This document shows positions 32,960-43,025 of a DNA stretch of 64,000 bases, piece by piece; the stretch's first letter is position 1; every line of letters begins with the position of its first letter. This stretch comes from Methanospirillum lacunae. Its GTDB lineage: Archaea; Halobacteriota; Methanomicrobia; Methanomicrobiales; Methanospirillaceae. The notes under the pieces are model-generated. The model did not search any database. It was not told the DNA's origin and worked only from the letters and a program-made list of their open reading frames with translations. The stretch covers positions 105,678 through 169,677 of the forward strand of contig NZ_QGMY01000009.1 in assembly GCF_003173355.1 (NCBI RefSeq), read 5' to 3'. Position numbers and translations under genes: made by a program.

Positions 32960-35443
32960 TCACAACATCAGTTGTTTCAACTCTGCGATAAACTCATCAA
33001 CAGACGCATATCGCTCTTTTTTTTCAAGTGCCAGGAGTTTTCTCAGTAATGGGTCATATTTTGCATACTCAGGATGATTGATAGATGGAGAAACATATAC
33101 GCCAGAGATAAAACCATTCTCACCTGCAGGTGTGACAGAACCATTAGGATATGGAGATCTACCGGTCATCAACCAGTACCATATTGCCCCAAATTGAAAG
33201 ATGTCAGTTCGTTTCCCTAGTTTTCCATACTTTTCCCGGCTGATCTGTTCAGGAGCCAGACAATAGGCAGGGGAAACTGATCCCGAACCCATACGTGATT
33301 TCGATTCACGAATGATTCCTGAAATTTTCGCGGTCATCGGCTCATCCAGCAGAATATGCTTGGGAGAGAGGTGATAATGTCTCACCCCTTTCTGATGCAG
33401 ATATGCCAGACCCTGAGCAATCTGCTCGGTGAAGGTCATAATTGTTTCTTCAGGGACAGGGTGCTTCAGATCAGTTAGGGTTCTACACAGGTCTGAAGAA
33501 CAGGTAATTCCTGATGCATACTCCAATTCCAGAAAGAGGGTGGGATCATATTCTGCACGAAACATTCTAAGCACATTCGGGTGTTTCAACTGATACAGAA
33601 CCGAAATCTCAGTGAACAGTGAAGAGCCAGCTACAGCATTTTCATGCGCAATTTTTAACGCACGAAGATCACCGGTGTCATTTCTAAGAACAAGAACTAT
33701 TGAGGCAAATGCATCTTTTCCAAGCAACCGGATAGGGGTGTACCGATCAGACAGAAGATCTGGAAATCCGGGAATTTTTGGTTTATCCTCAATCTTCTTC
33801 TTTTCTACTGCACGTTTTTCCTTAATATCTGAAAGCTGCTTCAGCATCTCCAGTGCTTCCTCATTATCAGGATCTAAAGATATTGCCTGTTTTAGCATCG
33901 CTTCAGCCTCTTGTTCTAAACCCCAGCGACGGAGAACTTCAGCCTGCTTGATAAGAGCATCAATCTGTCCTGGATTATTCCGAAATACCAGGTGAAAGTA
34001 TTCATACGCCTTCTCAGCAACACCCCTGGCAAGAAGTGCAATACCCCGGTTGTATGGAATCCGTACATACCGGTAGAACTCCTGACCTTTCTGAGATAGA
34101 ATCTTGAGTGAGAGTGTCATCTCATACTCATCAGTTACCGGTTCTGTCACCTCAAGAGAGAGTGGGGCCGAAGTTCCCGGACCGATTAAGAGACCTTCAA
34201 TGGATAGTGGATCAGGTGAATGATTCAGGGCGGAAATATGGGCAACTGCTGATCCAGGTTTTACATCCAGATGGGTTAGTTTGACATCAACTAATGACGA
34301 AGGTTTTTCTTCATTCCCTGACGAACCAAGAGAGGCCCCAAGTCCAGATTCACCATCTTCAGGGCGGTTTTTTTCAAGCATGTCACGGGAAAATTTTCGC
34401 ACATTCTTCATCGGACCAACAGAGACATCAACGTTCTTTGGACCTGCATCTGATCCTGAGCCCGGATCTGATGTAACCTGCTCAAGGAGATGCTTCCGGT
34501 TGTGATAATCATCCAGAAGATCTTTCTCTTCAAGAGAGGAAGCCCCATCGAGTGTTCTTTTTGTTCCTTTCTTCTCTAGATTCTCTTTGTCTTCAGACTC
34601 TTTTTCTCTACGGAGCCTGACTGTGTGAATCATGAGCACAATGCAACCGAGCACAATGGCAGAAACAATCACAATAAGCGGAATATTAGCTTTAAAATAC
34701 TCAAACAAAGTCCCATTTGAGACTACATCGATCTTCTTGAAGTTGATAGTTGGTTCCTGAGTAATGTTTCCAACAAAAACTCGGGAGATTGTACTTTTTT
34801 CTACCTGTACTTGAATTGTCCTTTCAGTACCATCACCACGAACAGTCACATCATATGAACCGGGTTTTAGATCCGGGATGATACATGGAGTATATCCCAT
34901 CGATTGTCCTTTGAGAAGAACGGAAAGCTCCTGCTTTGCACTATCCACTGAAATAGAACCGTTCAAAGGAGAAGAAACACCATCTGCAGGGACTATTGAT
35001 ATTTTTTTAGTCCATACTTCAGTAACCCGCTGGTCTCCCTGGGCAGTCCGGTATGCAACATAAAAAGGAAGGAAATAATCACCAGGAACTCCGACTGGCA
35101 GAACAGACACAGCAAATGAGATCTCTTTACCTGGGGAAATGAGGGAACCTTCAGGAATATCAACAAAGGATGGCATGCCAACCACCTCGGTAAGATTGCC
35201 CCCGTAAACCATCCCGATACGGTGATTCTTTCTCTCCCATGTCACAAGGCCGGCATTCCTGAATGTAATCATGACCGGGTATGATCGGCCCGGAATCAGG
35301 CGATCTGGAATCGTATCTTTGACATAAGATAGCCCAAATCCCACATTGTATGCACTGACATCCTCTTCCTGAGCCACAACAGGAGGAGCCAGTGTGAGTA
35401 GGCAGAACAGTATCAGTACGACAAGTGCCGGGATCTGGGACAT
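32960..35443 (-). CDS. Membrane CARDB-PEGA-TPR pseudokinase (copy 2)
   Basis: The 827-residue protein has a signal peptide (to about 24), a CARDB-like domain (about 35-160; RLIPGRSYPVMITFRNAG), a PEGA domain (about 165-220), a membrane segment (about 246-268), an acidic/charged linker, TPR-like repeats (about 470-545) and a kinase fold (about 565-820). The ATP-site Lys is in RALKIAHEN. The catalytic loop reads HYHLSPKHILLD, without the catalytic Asp, and the DFG position reads ISGII. LAPEQ and KRTDIF are kept. So the fold seems complete but inactive. It starts 67 bp after the first copy. Confidence 0.84.
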   Translation of the reverse strand: MSQIPALVVLILFCLLTLAPPVVAQEEDVSAYNVGFGLSYVKDTIPDRLIPGRSYPVMITFRNAGLVTWERKNHRIGMVYGGNLTEVVGMPSFVDIPEGSLISPGKEISFAVSVLPVGVPGDYFLPFYVAYRTAQGDQRVTEVWTKKISIVPADGVSSPLNGSISVDSAKQELSVLLKGQSMGYTPCIIPDLKPGSYDVTVRGDGTERTIQVQVEKSTISRVFVGNITQEPTINFKKIDVVSNGTLFEYFKANIPLIVIVSAIVLGCIVLMIHTVRLRREKESEDKENLEKKGTKRTLDGASSLEEKDLLDDYHNRKHLLEQVTSDPGSGSDAGPKNVDVSVGPMKNVRKFSRDMLEKNRPEDGESGLGASLGSSGNEEKPSSLVDVKLTHLDVKPGSAVAHISALNHSPDPLSIEGLLIGPGTSAPLSLEVTEPVTDEYEMTLSLKILSQKGQEFYRYVRIPYNRGIALLARGVAEKAYEYFHLVFRNNPGQIDALIKQAEVLRRWGLEQEAEAMLKQAISLDPDNEEALEMLKQLSDIKEKRAVEKKKIEDKPKIPGFPDLLSDRYTPIRLLGKDAFASIVLVLRNDTGDLRALKIAHENAVAGSSLFTEISVLYQLKHPNVLRMFRAEYDPTLFLELEYASGITCSSDLCRTLTDLKHPVPEETIMTFTEQIAQGLAYLHQKGVRHYHLSPKHILLDEPMTAKISGIIRESKSRMGSGSVSPAYCLAPEQISREKYGKLGKRTDIFQFGAIWYWLMTGRSPYPNGSVTPAGENGFISGVYVSPSINHPEYAKYDPLLRKLLALEKKERYASVDEFIAELKQLML

Positions 35444-35510
35444 ATTTTCCTAATCAATGAGATTCACATGAAAAGATATCTAAATATCGGTTTGTAAAAA
35501 AGATGCAAAT

Positions 35511-37541
35511 TCATGGAGCAGTAGCAATATCAAGATCTGCCAGGAACTCATCAACCAGTGCGTATCTCTTCTTCTTATCAGTTGCCAGCATCCGGGAGAG
35601 AATCATATCATATTTGGAAAGTTCACTTTTTAATTCTGATGGTAAAATAAGCCGGTTTCCACCAGACTCATGCCACTCTACAGAAGCCTTGTCTGCAGCA
35701 GACCTGGAGTACGGGAGAAAACCAGTGAGGAGCTCATAAAAGATCACTCCGAGTTGATAGATATCAGTCTTTCTTCCAGGATTTCCAAAAATAGCCTCAT
35801 CTCTCTGTTCTGGTGCCAGATATGCCGCTGGTGCTTCACGGGTATCAGACTCGGGAACTGAAAATCCGAGTTCATTCTTCCCCCTGGCATAGCCGGAGAT
35901 CTTTGCCTGCATCTTGTGAGTAAGCAAAACATCACCTGTTTGTAGATGGTAATGCCTGATTCCAAGGCTGTGCGTGTACTTGAGCCCGTTTGCAACATCA
36001 CGAATCAGTGAAACCGCATACTTCTCACGAATTGGCTTTGGAAGTGCGGAAAGAGAGGTCAATGATCCTCCCCTGTATTTAATTCCATCAAGGAATTCCA
36101 AATCAAGGAAACTCAAATCATCATCAAATTCGGCTTTATACAAACGGACCACATTCGGATGCCTGATATTTCCCCACACCGACGCTTCTTTCTGCAGGAT
36201 CTCACTCCCGGCATTCTTCATATGGGATACTTTCAGGGCACGAATACTCCCATTATCTTTTTTCCGTACCTTGAAGACCCGGGCATAGGAATCATCCCCA
36301 GCCACACCAAGAGGCTCATATCTGTCTTTCAGCCCGTCCGGAAACCCAAATGGATTTGAGATATCCTGATACTGCTGATCAACATCGGGAACCTTAAGTT
36401 CATCAGCATTCTCCCCTTTCAGATTCTTTTTGCTTTTTTGTTCATCCCCATATCCGGGTTTCTTGTCTTTCAGTTCTTTGGAGCGTGATTGGGTCTGCCC
36501 TGTCGTCCGGGTCGCTGAAGAATCACCTTTTCTGAAGCCATGTTCATCAGCACCAGTACCCGAATTTTCGGAACCTGATGTTGAACCTTTTTTTGAAGAT
36601 TTCCTTGAGGAAACCTTGCCATCAAAACTTACCGGAACTATGGTAATCGGGCGGACAAAAAGCCGGACTGGATGATTCTCAGGAAACCGCTTGGTGTCCA
36701 TCATCAGCATCTGTAAGCCAAAAAAGAGGATTGCTATAGTCAGAATCAGAAGAGGAAGATTTTCTTTTAAAAATCCCAGCAGTGTATACCGTTCATCCTT
36801 TTCAATGGAAATATCAGTCTTGTTTGAACTGGTCAGGTCCACCCGGAGCCTACTGACAGAACCAGCTTCAACCGTAACCTGAACTGCTTTTGTTTGGTAA
36901 TCAGGTGATGCAACACTCAAGTCATACATAGCAGGCCTGAGATCAGGAATCGTGAGTGGTGTATTCCCCCTGACATCACCCCCGATGAGAACCTGTGAAC
37001 CGGTTGGGATTGAAGAGACTATGATGGAACCAACAGATCCTGACGATATTCCATCCTCTGATATGACTTTTACTGTCTTTGAGAAGGTTTCAGGGAAGGT
37101 GTTGTAACTATCCCCCTTCAATGTTGCCATAGAGAAACTGATAGTATAATCACCTGGCTTCTCCGGAGGTGTCAAAATCAAAGGGAACGTTATATCATCG
37201 CCAGGCTTTATTTCTGTATCTTTACCAAGCCGGGAGAAGACAGGATCAACCAGTATTGATGACTGAAGACCCTGGTACAACAGACCAAACTTCTCTACTC
37301 CCCAGTCCCATGAAACCATACCCGTATTCCTAAATGTGATCGTGACCGGATAGGTTTTTCCGGCTTCAATCATGTCAGGAATCGTATCATTACTGTGTTC
37401 ACCTTTGTAGTATGAAACATCGATAGATGCTGGAGCAGCGTCAACCAGGGACAGCATAAGTATACCAAGTACAACAAATAGCACCACACAGGCCAATATT
37501 CGTTGCCAGGAATAACTGATACTCATATCCCTTTTATCCAC
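35511..37541 (-). CDS. Membrane CARDB-PEGA pseudokinase (copy 1, first of operon)
   Basis: The 676-residue protein has a signal or anchor (about 12-33), a CARDB-like domain (IEAGKTYPVTITFRNTG), a PEGA domain (IIVSSIPTGSQVLIGGDVRG), a membrane segment (about 258-275), a Ser/Lys-rich linker and a kinase fold (about 395-670); no TPR. The ATP-site Lys is in RALKVSHMK. The catalytic loop is HYHLQTGDVLLT and the DFG site ISGYA, so both catalytic Asp residues are missing. LAPEQ and KTDIYQLGVIFYELLTG are kept. The gene is upstream of the other two and has the only sizeable gap before it (276 bp), where a shared promoter may lie. Confidence 0.84.
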   Translation of the reverse strand: MDKRDMSISYSWQRILACVVLFVVLGILMLSLVDAAPASIDVSYYKGEHSNDTIPDMIEAGKTYPVTITFRNTGMVSWDWGVEKFGLLYQGLQSSILVDPVFSRLGKDTEIKPGDDITFPLILTPPEKPGDYTISFSMATLKGDSYNTFPETFSKTVKVISEDGISSGSVGSIIVSSIPTGSQVLIGGDVRGNTPLTIPDLRPAMYDLSVASPDYQTKAVQVTVEAGSVSRLRVDLTSSNKTDISIEKDERYTLLGFLKENLPLLILTIAILFFGLQMLMMDTKRFPENHPVRLFVRPITIVPVSFDGKVSSRKSSKKGSTSGSENSGTGADEHGFRKGDSSATRTTGQTQSRSKELKDKKPGYGDEQKSKKNLKGENADELKVPDVDQQYQDISNPFGFPDGLKDRYEPLGVAGDDSYARVFKVRKKDNGSIRALKVSHMKNAGSEILQKEASVWGNIRHPNVVRLYKAEFDDDLSFLDLEFLDGIKYRGGSLTSLSALPKPIREKYAVSLIRDVANGLKYTHSLGIRHYHLQTGDVLLTHKMQAKISGYARGKNELGFSVPESDTREAPAAYLAPEQRDEAIFGNPGRKTDIYQLGVIFYELLTGFLPYSRSAADKASVEWHESGGNRLILPSELKSELSKYDMILSRMLATDKKKRYALVDEFLADLDIATAP

Positions 37542-37818
37542 AATTTTTCATATATCCCTGAGTTGTTACACCAGCAATCCCGATTTTTATTCCAATTTCT
37601 GATATCAAGTAGTATCAAAGAGAGAATTAGTGAAGACTCCGTATGGTTTTATGTTGAAGATAATACGTACACTTACCATACGTTCTTCAGACAGAAGAAC
37701 ATCAGGTTTCAAATTCATATTCATGAAGGAAAGAGATTATGGGTGTCAGATATGAAAGTAAATCATCAAAACAGGGAAAATGCAATCCATTCCGTGGCAA
37801 TATATATAGGAAAATAAT

Positions 37819-38919
37819 ATGCTGAATACTCCACAAATACCACAGATCCCTGATTTTTTCAAGAGACTCTCTGGTGAACAACGTGCAGGTGTAATTCTTG
37901 CAACTATCATCCTCCTGCTCACCATATTTCTCTTCTGGAAATTAGTTTATGCAACTGTGATAGCAATATCACTCGCTGTTGTTCTTATGCCAGCACAACG
38001 GTACCTGGAGAGGTTCATCGGTAGCGGATATGCAGCAATATCGGTCTGTCTCCTTTCAATCGCAGGGATTGTGGGTTTTTTGCTTCTTCTCATTGATTCC
38101 TTTATTGTAACCAGGCTGTATATCTTTGAAGTCGCACAGTCAATGGCAACCGCGATACGGAGTTTCCAGCCAGGAACCGAGTCAATCACCGGATATATGC
38201 TGAAATTATTTGGTGGAATAAATGTGCAGCCAAATTCGGCAAAGATCATCGAAGATTCTGCCCCAATTATTATCCAGAGTATGAGTTCAATCGCACAGAA
38301 CCTCCCAGGTCTGCTGGTTGAACTGTTTATTGTTATACTGATGCTTTTTCTGCTCCTTCGCAACGGTGAGGTATTATCATCCCAGTTCTTTTCGATAATC
38401 CCGTCACACATGTCAAGATATGTCAAAATCCTCTGCAGGGTTGTAACAGACACCATGTATGGTGTCTACGTGGTCAACATCAGTGTGGCAATCCTGACAT
38501 TTTTTATCACCCTTCCTTTCTTCTGGATCCTGGGATATGGTCAGATAGTATTCTGGGCATTCATATGTGCAGCCTCACATCTCTTCCCATTCTTTGGTCC
38601 ACAACTCATCACACTTTTTCTCGCAGGGTATGCCATTGCACAGGGAGATATGCGTGGACTTGCCCTTGTTGCTGTGGTTGGATACCCACTCATTTCAGGT
38701 CTGCAGGATTTCTTGATCAGACCCCGTCTCCTTGCCCGGAGAGTCGCTATTCATCCGGTACTGATGATGATAGGAATATTCGGAGGAATGCTCATTCTCG
38801 GCCCGATAGGCCTTATCATCGGACCATTGATCATTGCTCTGGCAGATGCGGGATATGATATCCTGACAGAGATAATTGCTGAAAAACAATCAGAAGAGAA
38901 CGAAAAAATTTCAATATAA
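37819..38919 (+). CDS. AI-2E/PerM-family membrane transporter
   Basis: The 366-residue protein has about eight membrane segments in the AI-2E exporter pattern: two N-terminal pairs (IILLLTIFLFWKLVYATVIA, SVCLLSIAGIVGFLLLLID), a soluble middle part, and a C-terminal group with FFGPQLITLF and the family-typical PRLLARRVAIHPVLMMIGIFGG. Known members move AI-2, other small molecules or ions. The substrate is unknown here. The gene stands alone, 7 bp from the end of the convergent cmk gene. Confidence 0.88.
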   Translation: MLNTPQIPQIPDFFKRLSGEQRAGVILATIILLLTIFLFWKLVYATVIAISLAVVLMPAQRYLERFIGSGYAAISVCLLSIAGIVGFLLLLIDSFIVTRLYIFEVAQSMATAIRSFQPGTESITGYMLKLFGGINVQPNSAKIIEDSAPIIIQSMSSIAQNLPGLLVELFIVILMLFLLLRNGEVLSSQFFSIIPSHMSRYVKILCRVVTDTMYGVYVVNISVAILTFFITLPFFWILGYGQIVFWAFICAASHLFPFFGPQLITLFLAGYAIAQGDMRGLALVAVVGYPLISGLQDFLIRPRLLARRVAIHPVLMMIGIFGGMLILGPIGLIIGPLIIALADAGYDILTEIIAEKQSEENEKISI

Positions 38920-38926
38920 AATTGAA

Positions 38927-39463
38927 TTACTTATTTTCCAGCCTGGCTGCCAAAGCAGAAGAGACGATCCTGCTCAGTTGTTCCACCGTCCAGAGTTCGG
39001 TGTCAAGGACCAGATGATACGGGTCAAGCGAAGCATAGTCAATATTATAGTATTGTTTGTATCGAAGTGCTTCACTTGCTTCCCGGTCTGCAGTTGCCTG
39101 CATAGCGTGATCAAAATCTGCAAACTTATCCCGGTCTAAAATACGTTTTACTCTGCATTCTAGAGATGCTTTGAGCCAGATACGAAGATCCGCTTCAGGA
39201 AGCATCCACCCGGAGAGCCGCCCCTCAATTAGGATCTGATCCTGTGACAAGGCTATCTCACGCTGACGTTCATCGATCAGTTTGTCAACAGAGGGATCAC
39301 TTTCACAAAAGGCACCAAACTCAGCAAGGGTCAATCCCCGTTCTTTGGCCATCTGGCGGAAGACTTCACCGGCGGATATGACATCAAAACGGTGCTCACT
39401 TGCCAAATGGTAGGTAAGGGAGGTGGTCCCACTCCCAGGCAGGCCACTGATTGTGACCCTCAT
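38927..39463 (-). CDS. cmk: Cytidylate kinase (archaeal type)
   Basis: The 178-residue P-loop kinase starts MRVTISGLPGSGTTSLTYHL; the Thr-Thr after GSG is typical of archaeal Cmk. DVISAGEVFRQMAKERGL and QILIEGRLSGWM bind the nucleotide, and RILDRD lies in the lid. It converts CMP/dCMP to the diphosphate. It is the last gene of the ribosomal supercluster, 3 bp after the EMC3-like gene, a common archaeal arrangement. Confidence 0.93.
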   Translation of the reverse strand: MRVTISGLPGSGTTSLTYHLASEHRFDVISAGEVFRQMAKERGLTLAEFGAFCESDPSVDKLIDERQREIALSQDQILIEGRLSGWMLPEADLRIWLKASLECRVKRILDRDKFADFDHAMQATADREASEALRYKQYYNIDYASLDPYHLVLDTELWTVEQLSRIVSSALAARLENK

Positions 39464-39466
39464 TGA

Positions 39467-40072
39467 TTAGATGCCCCCGATATCAAGGGCTTTTCGAATC
39501 ACCTGGGAGAGGGAGATCGAACAGAGCATATACCAGATCATCCATGCAGGAACAGGACCAAGTATTGCAGCTGTCAGATGGACTGAACCAAAGAACGGCA
39601 TGGTGATCAATGCATCGTAGTTATTCAGCCTGAAATAGAGCCAGAAGAAGATCGGAAGTGTGATGACCATGATGTATCCCATTGGCTTGAACTGAGCCTG
39701 GCTCATCTCAAGTTGATCCTTCATCATGGTATCGCGTTTAGCTTCGATCTTCTTGATACGTTTCTCATCCTTTGAAAGCATCGCTTCACGATAGTCTTTC
39801 TGGAAATCCTTCATCTTGTTCTGGGTCTCTTTCATCTTCCGGTAATCTATGGTATACTTCTGGATGATAGAAGAATAAAAACCGGTCATGGCAGAGAGAA
39901 GAAGAATAACAATATAAAACGGAATCTGGAGCGTATCAACAAGTGGGCCAAGCACCACATTTAGTGATGTACCGATACCCACCCGTACTACCTCAATACT
40001 TGCAACCATGATGAGGCCCATCGCAAGGATGAGCGGCATCATACTCATATTTCCTGAATTGGATGATCCCAT
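39467..40072 (-). CDS. EMC3/TMCO1-like membrane insertase (DUF106)
   Basis: The 201-residue protein has three or four membrane segments: one near the N-terminus, one at about 45-68, a cytosolic coiled coil (about 70-125, IIQKYTIDYRKMKETQNKM), and two near the C-terminus. This is the DUF106 family, the archaeal relative of YidC/Oxa1 that helps membrane protein insertion. Its place directly after secY and adkA supports that role. It lies 7 bp downstream of adkA. Confidence 0.88.
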   Translation of the reverse strand: MGSSNSGNMSMMPLILAMGLIMVASIEVVRVGIGTSLNVVLGPLVDTLQIPFYIVILLLSAMTGFYSSIIQKYTIDYRKMKETQNKMKDFQKDYREAMLSKDEKRIKKIEAKRDTMMKDQLEMSQAQFKPMGYIMVITLPIFFWLYFRLNNYDALITMPFFGSVHLTAAILGPVPAWMIWYMLCSISLSQVIRKALDIGGI

Positions 40073-40079
40073 GAACTTG

Positions 40080-40652
40080 TCACCGGAGGGTCTGCATCAT
40101 TTCTTCGACAGCCCGGTCGATGAGAAAATCTGCATTGGTGATATATTTTATCGTACAGCCGGTGATTGTCGCATATGCGGCCGCCACAGCACGATTAAAG
40201 TTCTGATGATCAGCGATTGCACGTGCTCCCTCAATATCACGTACACGGGTCGCGTCAGAGAGGCGGCGTTTTAGGATCTGGTCCTCGTCCGTCTCTACCA
40301 GGATGATGATATCAGGTTTGAGTTCACGAAGCACCCATTCGGGAAGTCCTGCAAGAAATCCTGCAGGAGTCTTCACCGAGGCATGGGTATCGATGATTAC
40401 ATTGCCTTCAATCTTGGCGATTGCCTGGGATGCGAGTTGCTGAAGCCTTTTCTGGGCATTCTTATCAAGCTTACGCATCTCATCGCGATCTTTGACCATC
40501 CCTTCACGCTGGGCGACCTCAAACATAAAGGTTCCAAAATTGATGTTCTGGTAGGGAACCCCTTCAGCCTCAAGCCTGGTCATAGACTCGTTGATAACTG
40601 AAGTTTTTCCCACACCCGGAACACCGGTGATGATGACCTTCTTCCCAGCCAT
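40080..40652 (-). CDS. adkA: Archaeal adenylate kinase
   Basis: ATG 40652 (190 aa) is chosen: GAGG lies a few bases before it, and the family begins with KKVIITGVPGVGKTSVINES. It belongs to the AdkA type, which is distinct from bacterial Adk: INFGTFMFEVAQREGMV and VIIDTHASVKTPAGFLAGLP are characteristic. It interconverts AMP, ATP and ADP. The frame could start 9 codons earlier inside the secY gap, with no better signal. The secY stop is 13 bp upstream. Confidence 0.93.
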   Translation of the reverse strand: MAGKKVIITGVPGVGKTSVINESMTRLEAEGVPYQNINFGTFMFEVAQREGMVKDRDEMRKLDKNAQKRLQQLASQAIAKIEGNVIIDTHASVKTPAGFLAGLPEWVLRELKPDIIILVETDEDQILKRRLSDATRVRDIEGARAIADHQNFNRAVAAAYATITGCTIKYITNADFLIDRAVEEMMQTLR

Positions 40653-40665
40653 AGATATGCCTCTG

Positions 40666-42105
40666 TTACTCCTTGCCAAAGAACGTTCTCATGAAGGGAT
40701 ACATCTCCATGATCTGTTCACTTGCTATCTGTTCGTACAGTCGGTAGGTGATACTCACCGTCAACAGCAGACCGGTACCGGAGACCGAACCGATCACACC
40801 GAAGAGGTTTGCAACAACAGACATAAGCCCGATAAACACTCCACCGATCACAGTGACACGGGGAATGTACCGGTCGAGAACCTTCTCAAGGATTGCCGGG
40901 TTGCGCCGGTATCCCGGGATGGACATGCCTGAGTTCTGAATCTGCCGTGCAACTGCTTTTGAGTCAAGACCCGCCGTCTTCACCCAGAAGAGTGCGAAGA
41001 TTGCACCACCGACGATCATCACAACCGAGTCAATTCCCAGTCTGATGAGAACTTCCCATGGGGGATGAGTGCCAACATAATTAGGCATCCACCACATCCA
41101 GTCAGTCGGGTGATTGATCGGAGCAAGGAACCACATCAGGCCATTGACCGGAGACTGTCCCTGGAATTCACCAAGGAAGGTAATCCCGATATTATTCAGG
41201 AAGAGACCAATCATCTGGAAGTTTGCCTGAAGAACACGGACGAGAATCATCGGGAGCACACTGGCGTAGATCAGCTTGACAGGGAACCGTGCTCTGGCAC
41301 CTCTTACCTGGGTGTGTGCAAGTGGAATTTCAACCCGGGTTGATTCCACATACACGATCAGGAGGAAGATACCGATAGTACAAATGAACGCGATCAGGTC
41401 AGCACCGAAATATTGGATGAAATTCGCACCATCAAGGACGACTGCAAATAACCGAGGGAAAAATCCGGTAGGATAAGCATCAGTAACTGCAGTCCATCCT
41501 AAAAATCCATTTACGAGTGCCTGGGAAATACCTGCAATGATGAAGAGACCAACACCGGAGCCGATACCCCATTTGGTCACTACCTCATCCATCATGAATA
41601 CCAACACGCCACCAAGGCATATCTGCAGGAAGATGATGAATGCTAGTATTGATGAATTACCACCAAAGAGTGCGAGTGCAACAGCCGGATCAGGCTTTAA
41701 GAATCCACCCACAATCATTGGTGCTCCTTCAACAGCAATCATCACAAAGATCATGAGTTTCTGCAGTCCCATGTACTGGATCTGCCCTTTTATCTCACTG
41801 GTATCTATGTGGATGATGTCTGCTCCTTTGAGGAGCTGAAGAACAATCGAAGCAGTAACGATTGGTCCGATTCCGAGATGAACGATTGAACCACTTGCTC
41901 CGGCTAGCAGAGCACGGTAATACTCGAACATATCCTGGGAGGACGCAGCAAGACCAAACACAGGAATGTTGGTCAGTATAAAGTACACTAATAATATGCC
42001 AGCCGTCCATGCCAGTTTGTTCTTGAAATGAACGTGACCTTCAGGAGCTTTAACTGCTGGCATCATAGCCAGAAGAGGCTCCATCCGGTCTAGAATCTCA
42101 CCCAT
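40666..42105 (-). CDS. secY: Protein translocase subunit SecY
   Basis: The 479-residue protein has ten membrane segments. Plug and pore segments are recognisable: LLVYFILTNIPVFGL in TM1, then GIGPIVTASIVLQLLKG, VVTKWGIGSGVGLFIIAGI, and the late IPGYRRNPAILEKVLDRYIP loop that contacts the ribosome. It forms the SecYE-beta channel. It follows uL15 by 22 bp. Confidence 0.96.
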   Translation of the reverse strand: MGEILDRMEPLLAMMPAVKAPEGHVHFKNKLAWTAGILLVYFILTNIPVFGLAASSQDMFEYYRALLAGASGSIVHLGIGPIVTASIVLQLLKGADIIHIDTSEIKGQIQYMGLQKLMIFVMIAVEGAPMIVGGFLKPDPAVALALFGGNSSILAFIIFLQICLGGVLVFMMDEVVTKWGIGSGVGLFIIAGISQALVNGFLGWTAVTDAYPTGFFPRLFAVVLDGANFIQYFGADLIAFICTIGIFLLIVYVESTRVEIPLAHTQVRGARARFPVKLIYASVLPMILVRVLQANFQMIGLFLNNIGITFLGEFQGQSPVNGLMWFLAPINHPTDWMWWMPNYVGTHPPWEVLIRLGIDSVVMIVGGAIFALFWVKTAGLDSKAVARQIQNSGMSIPGYRRNPAILEKVLDRYIPRVTVIGGVFIGLMSVVANLFGVIGSVSGTGLLLTVSITYRLYEQIASEQIMEMYPFMRTFFGKE

Positions 42106-42127
42106 TATTTTCCCCCAAAAAAGAGGT

Positions 42128-42559
42128 TCAGGAGGTCATCGCATGACCGCCTTTCGCCTCAATCTTGGCGATCGCCTGCTGGGAGAACGCCGCGGCCGTG
42201 ATTTTCATCTTGTGGCTGACCTTTCCGCCACCAAGAACCTTCTCAACACCAAGGACTGCTGCATCGAAGACAACGGTGTCGCCTTCTTCCTGTGCTGCAC
42301 CTGTTCTGACAAGAATTGGTATGATCTGATCGATCTCACCAATGTCCAGAACATCCCCGGTGATAGAGGCTTCATGGTAGTGTTTGAATCCGCACTTACC
42401 AAAAACCGGACCTCTTACGAGGTAGGCCTTGACAAAGTGGTGTGCATTGACACCAGCATTGCCTCTGCCTCCGCGGTTTCCTGCTCCACGACGATTCTTA
42501 TGGGTCCCACCACCACAGGTGCGTGAGCCACGGTACTTGGATCGCTTATTGACTGGCAT
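42128..42559 (-). CDS. rpl15: Ribosomal protein uL15
   Basis: The 143-residue protein has the Gly/Arg-rich start of uL15 (SKYRGSRTCGGGTHKNRRGA) and the C-terminal domain with VLGGGKVSHKMKI. It is a large-subunit assembly protein. It follows uL30 by 4 bp. Confidence 0.95.
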   Translation of the reverse strand: MPVNKRSKYRGSRTCGGGTHKNRRGAGNRGGRGNAGVNAHHFVKAYLVRGPVFGKCGFKHYHEASITGDVLDIGEIDQIIPILVRTGAAQEEGDTVVFDAAVLGVEKVLGGGKVSHKMKITAAAFSQQAIAKIEAKGGHAMTS

Positions 42560-42563
42560 CTGC

Positions 42564-43025
42564 TCACCTCATCTTGTAGAGGAGATCGTTAATATTCTCC
42601 CCGTGGTACCCGAGTGAACCGCCCTGCTGGTAGGTCCTCTTGGTGGTCTTATACCCCTTACGTGGCGGGTGGAGTCGCAGAACCGGCTTGAGTCCGGGAA
42701 CATCTGCCAGCCGTGCCTCCCCTGATGAGAGTGCTTTTGCAAACTCGGAGATTCCCGCATACTGGGAGTTCTCTTTGATGTATTCATCAGACAGATGAGC
42801 ATCACCAGTGAGACGTCCACGGGTTCTCAGAAGTTCTTCAACCGTACAGGCATCAACTTCACCATATGCAACAAAGTCCTTGACTTTGCGAATCATTCCG
42901 ACATAAGCCGGAGTGTCAGGGATGATGACACAGTGGTTGATGTGATGAAGGCGGAGCATCTTCAGGGTGTCCTTGATCTCCCGGCGGGTCTTAACCGTTC
43001 CGCGGACCTGAACAACAGCATACAT
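42564..43025 (-). CDS. rpl30: Ribosomal protein uL30
   Basis: The 153-residue archaeal form begins [20 protein letters not shown] with the core [29 protein letters not shown] and has the longer archaeal C-terminus with LHPPRKGYK. Its start overlaps the uS5 stop by one base. Confidence 0.95.
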   Translation of the reverse strand: MYAVVQVRGTVKTRREIKDTLKMLRLHHINHCVIIPDTPAYVGMIRKVKDFVAYGEVDACTVEELLRTRGRLTGDAHLSDEYIKENSQYAGISEFAKALSSGEARLADVPGLKPVLRLHPPRKGYKTTKRTYQQGGSLGYHGENINDLLYKMR

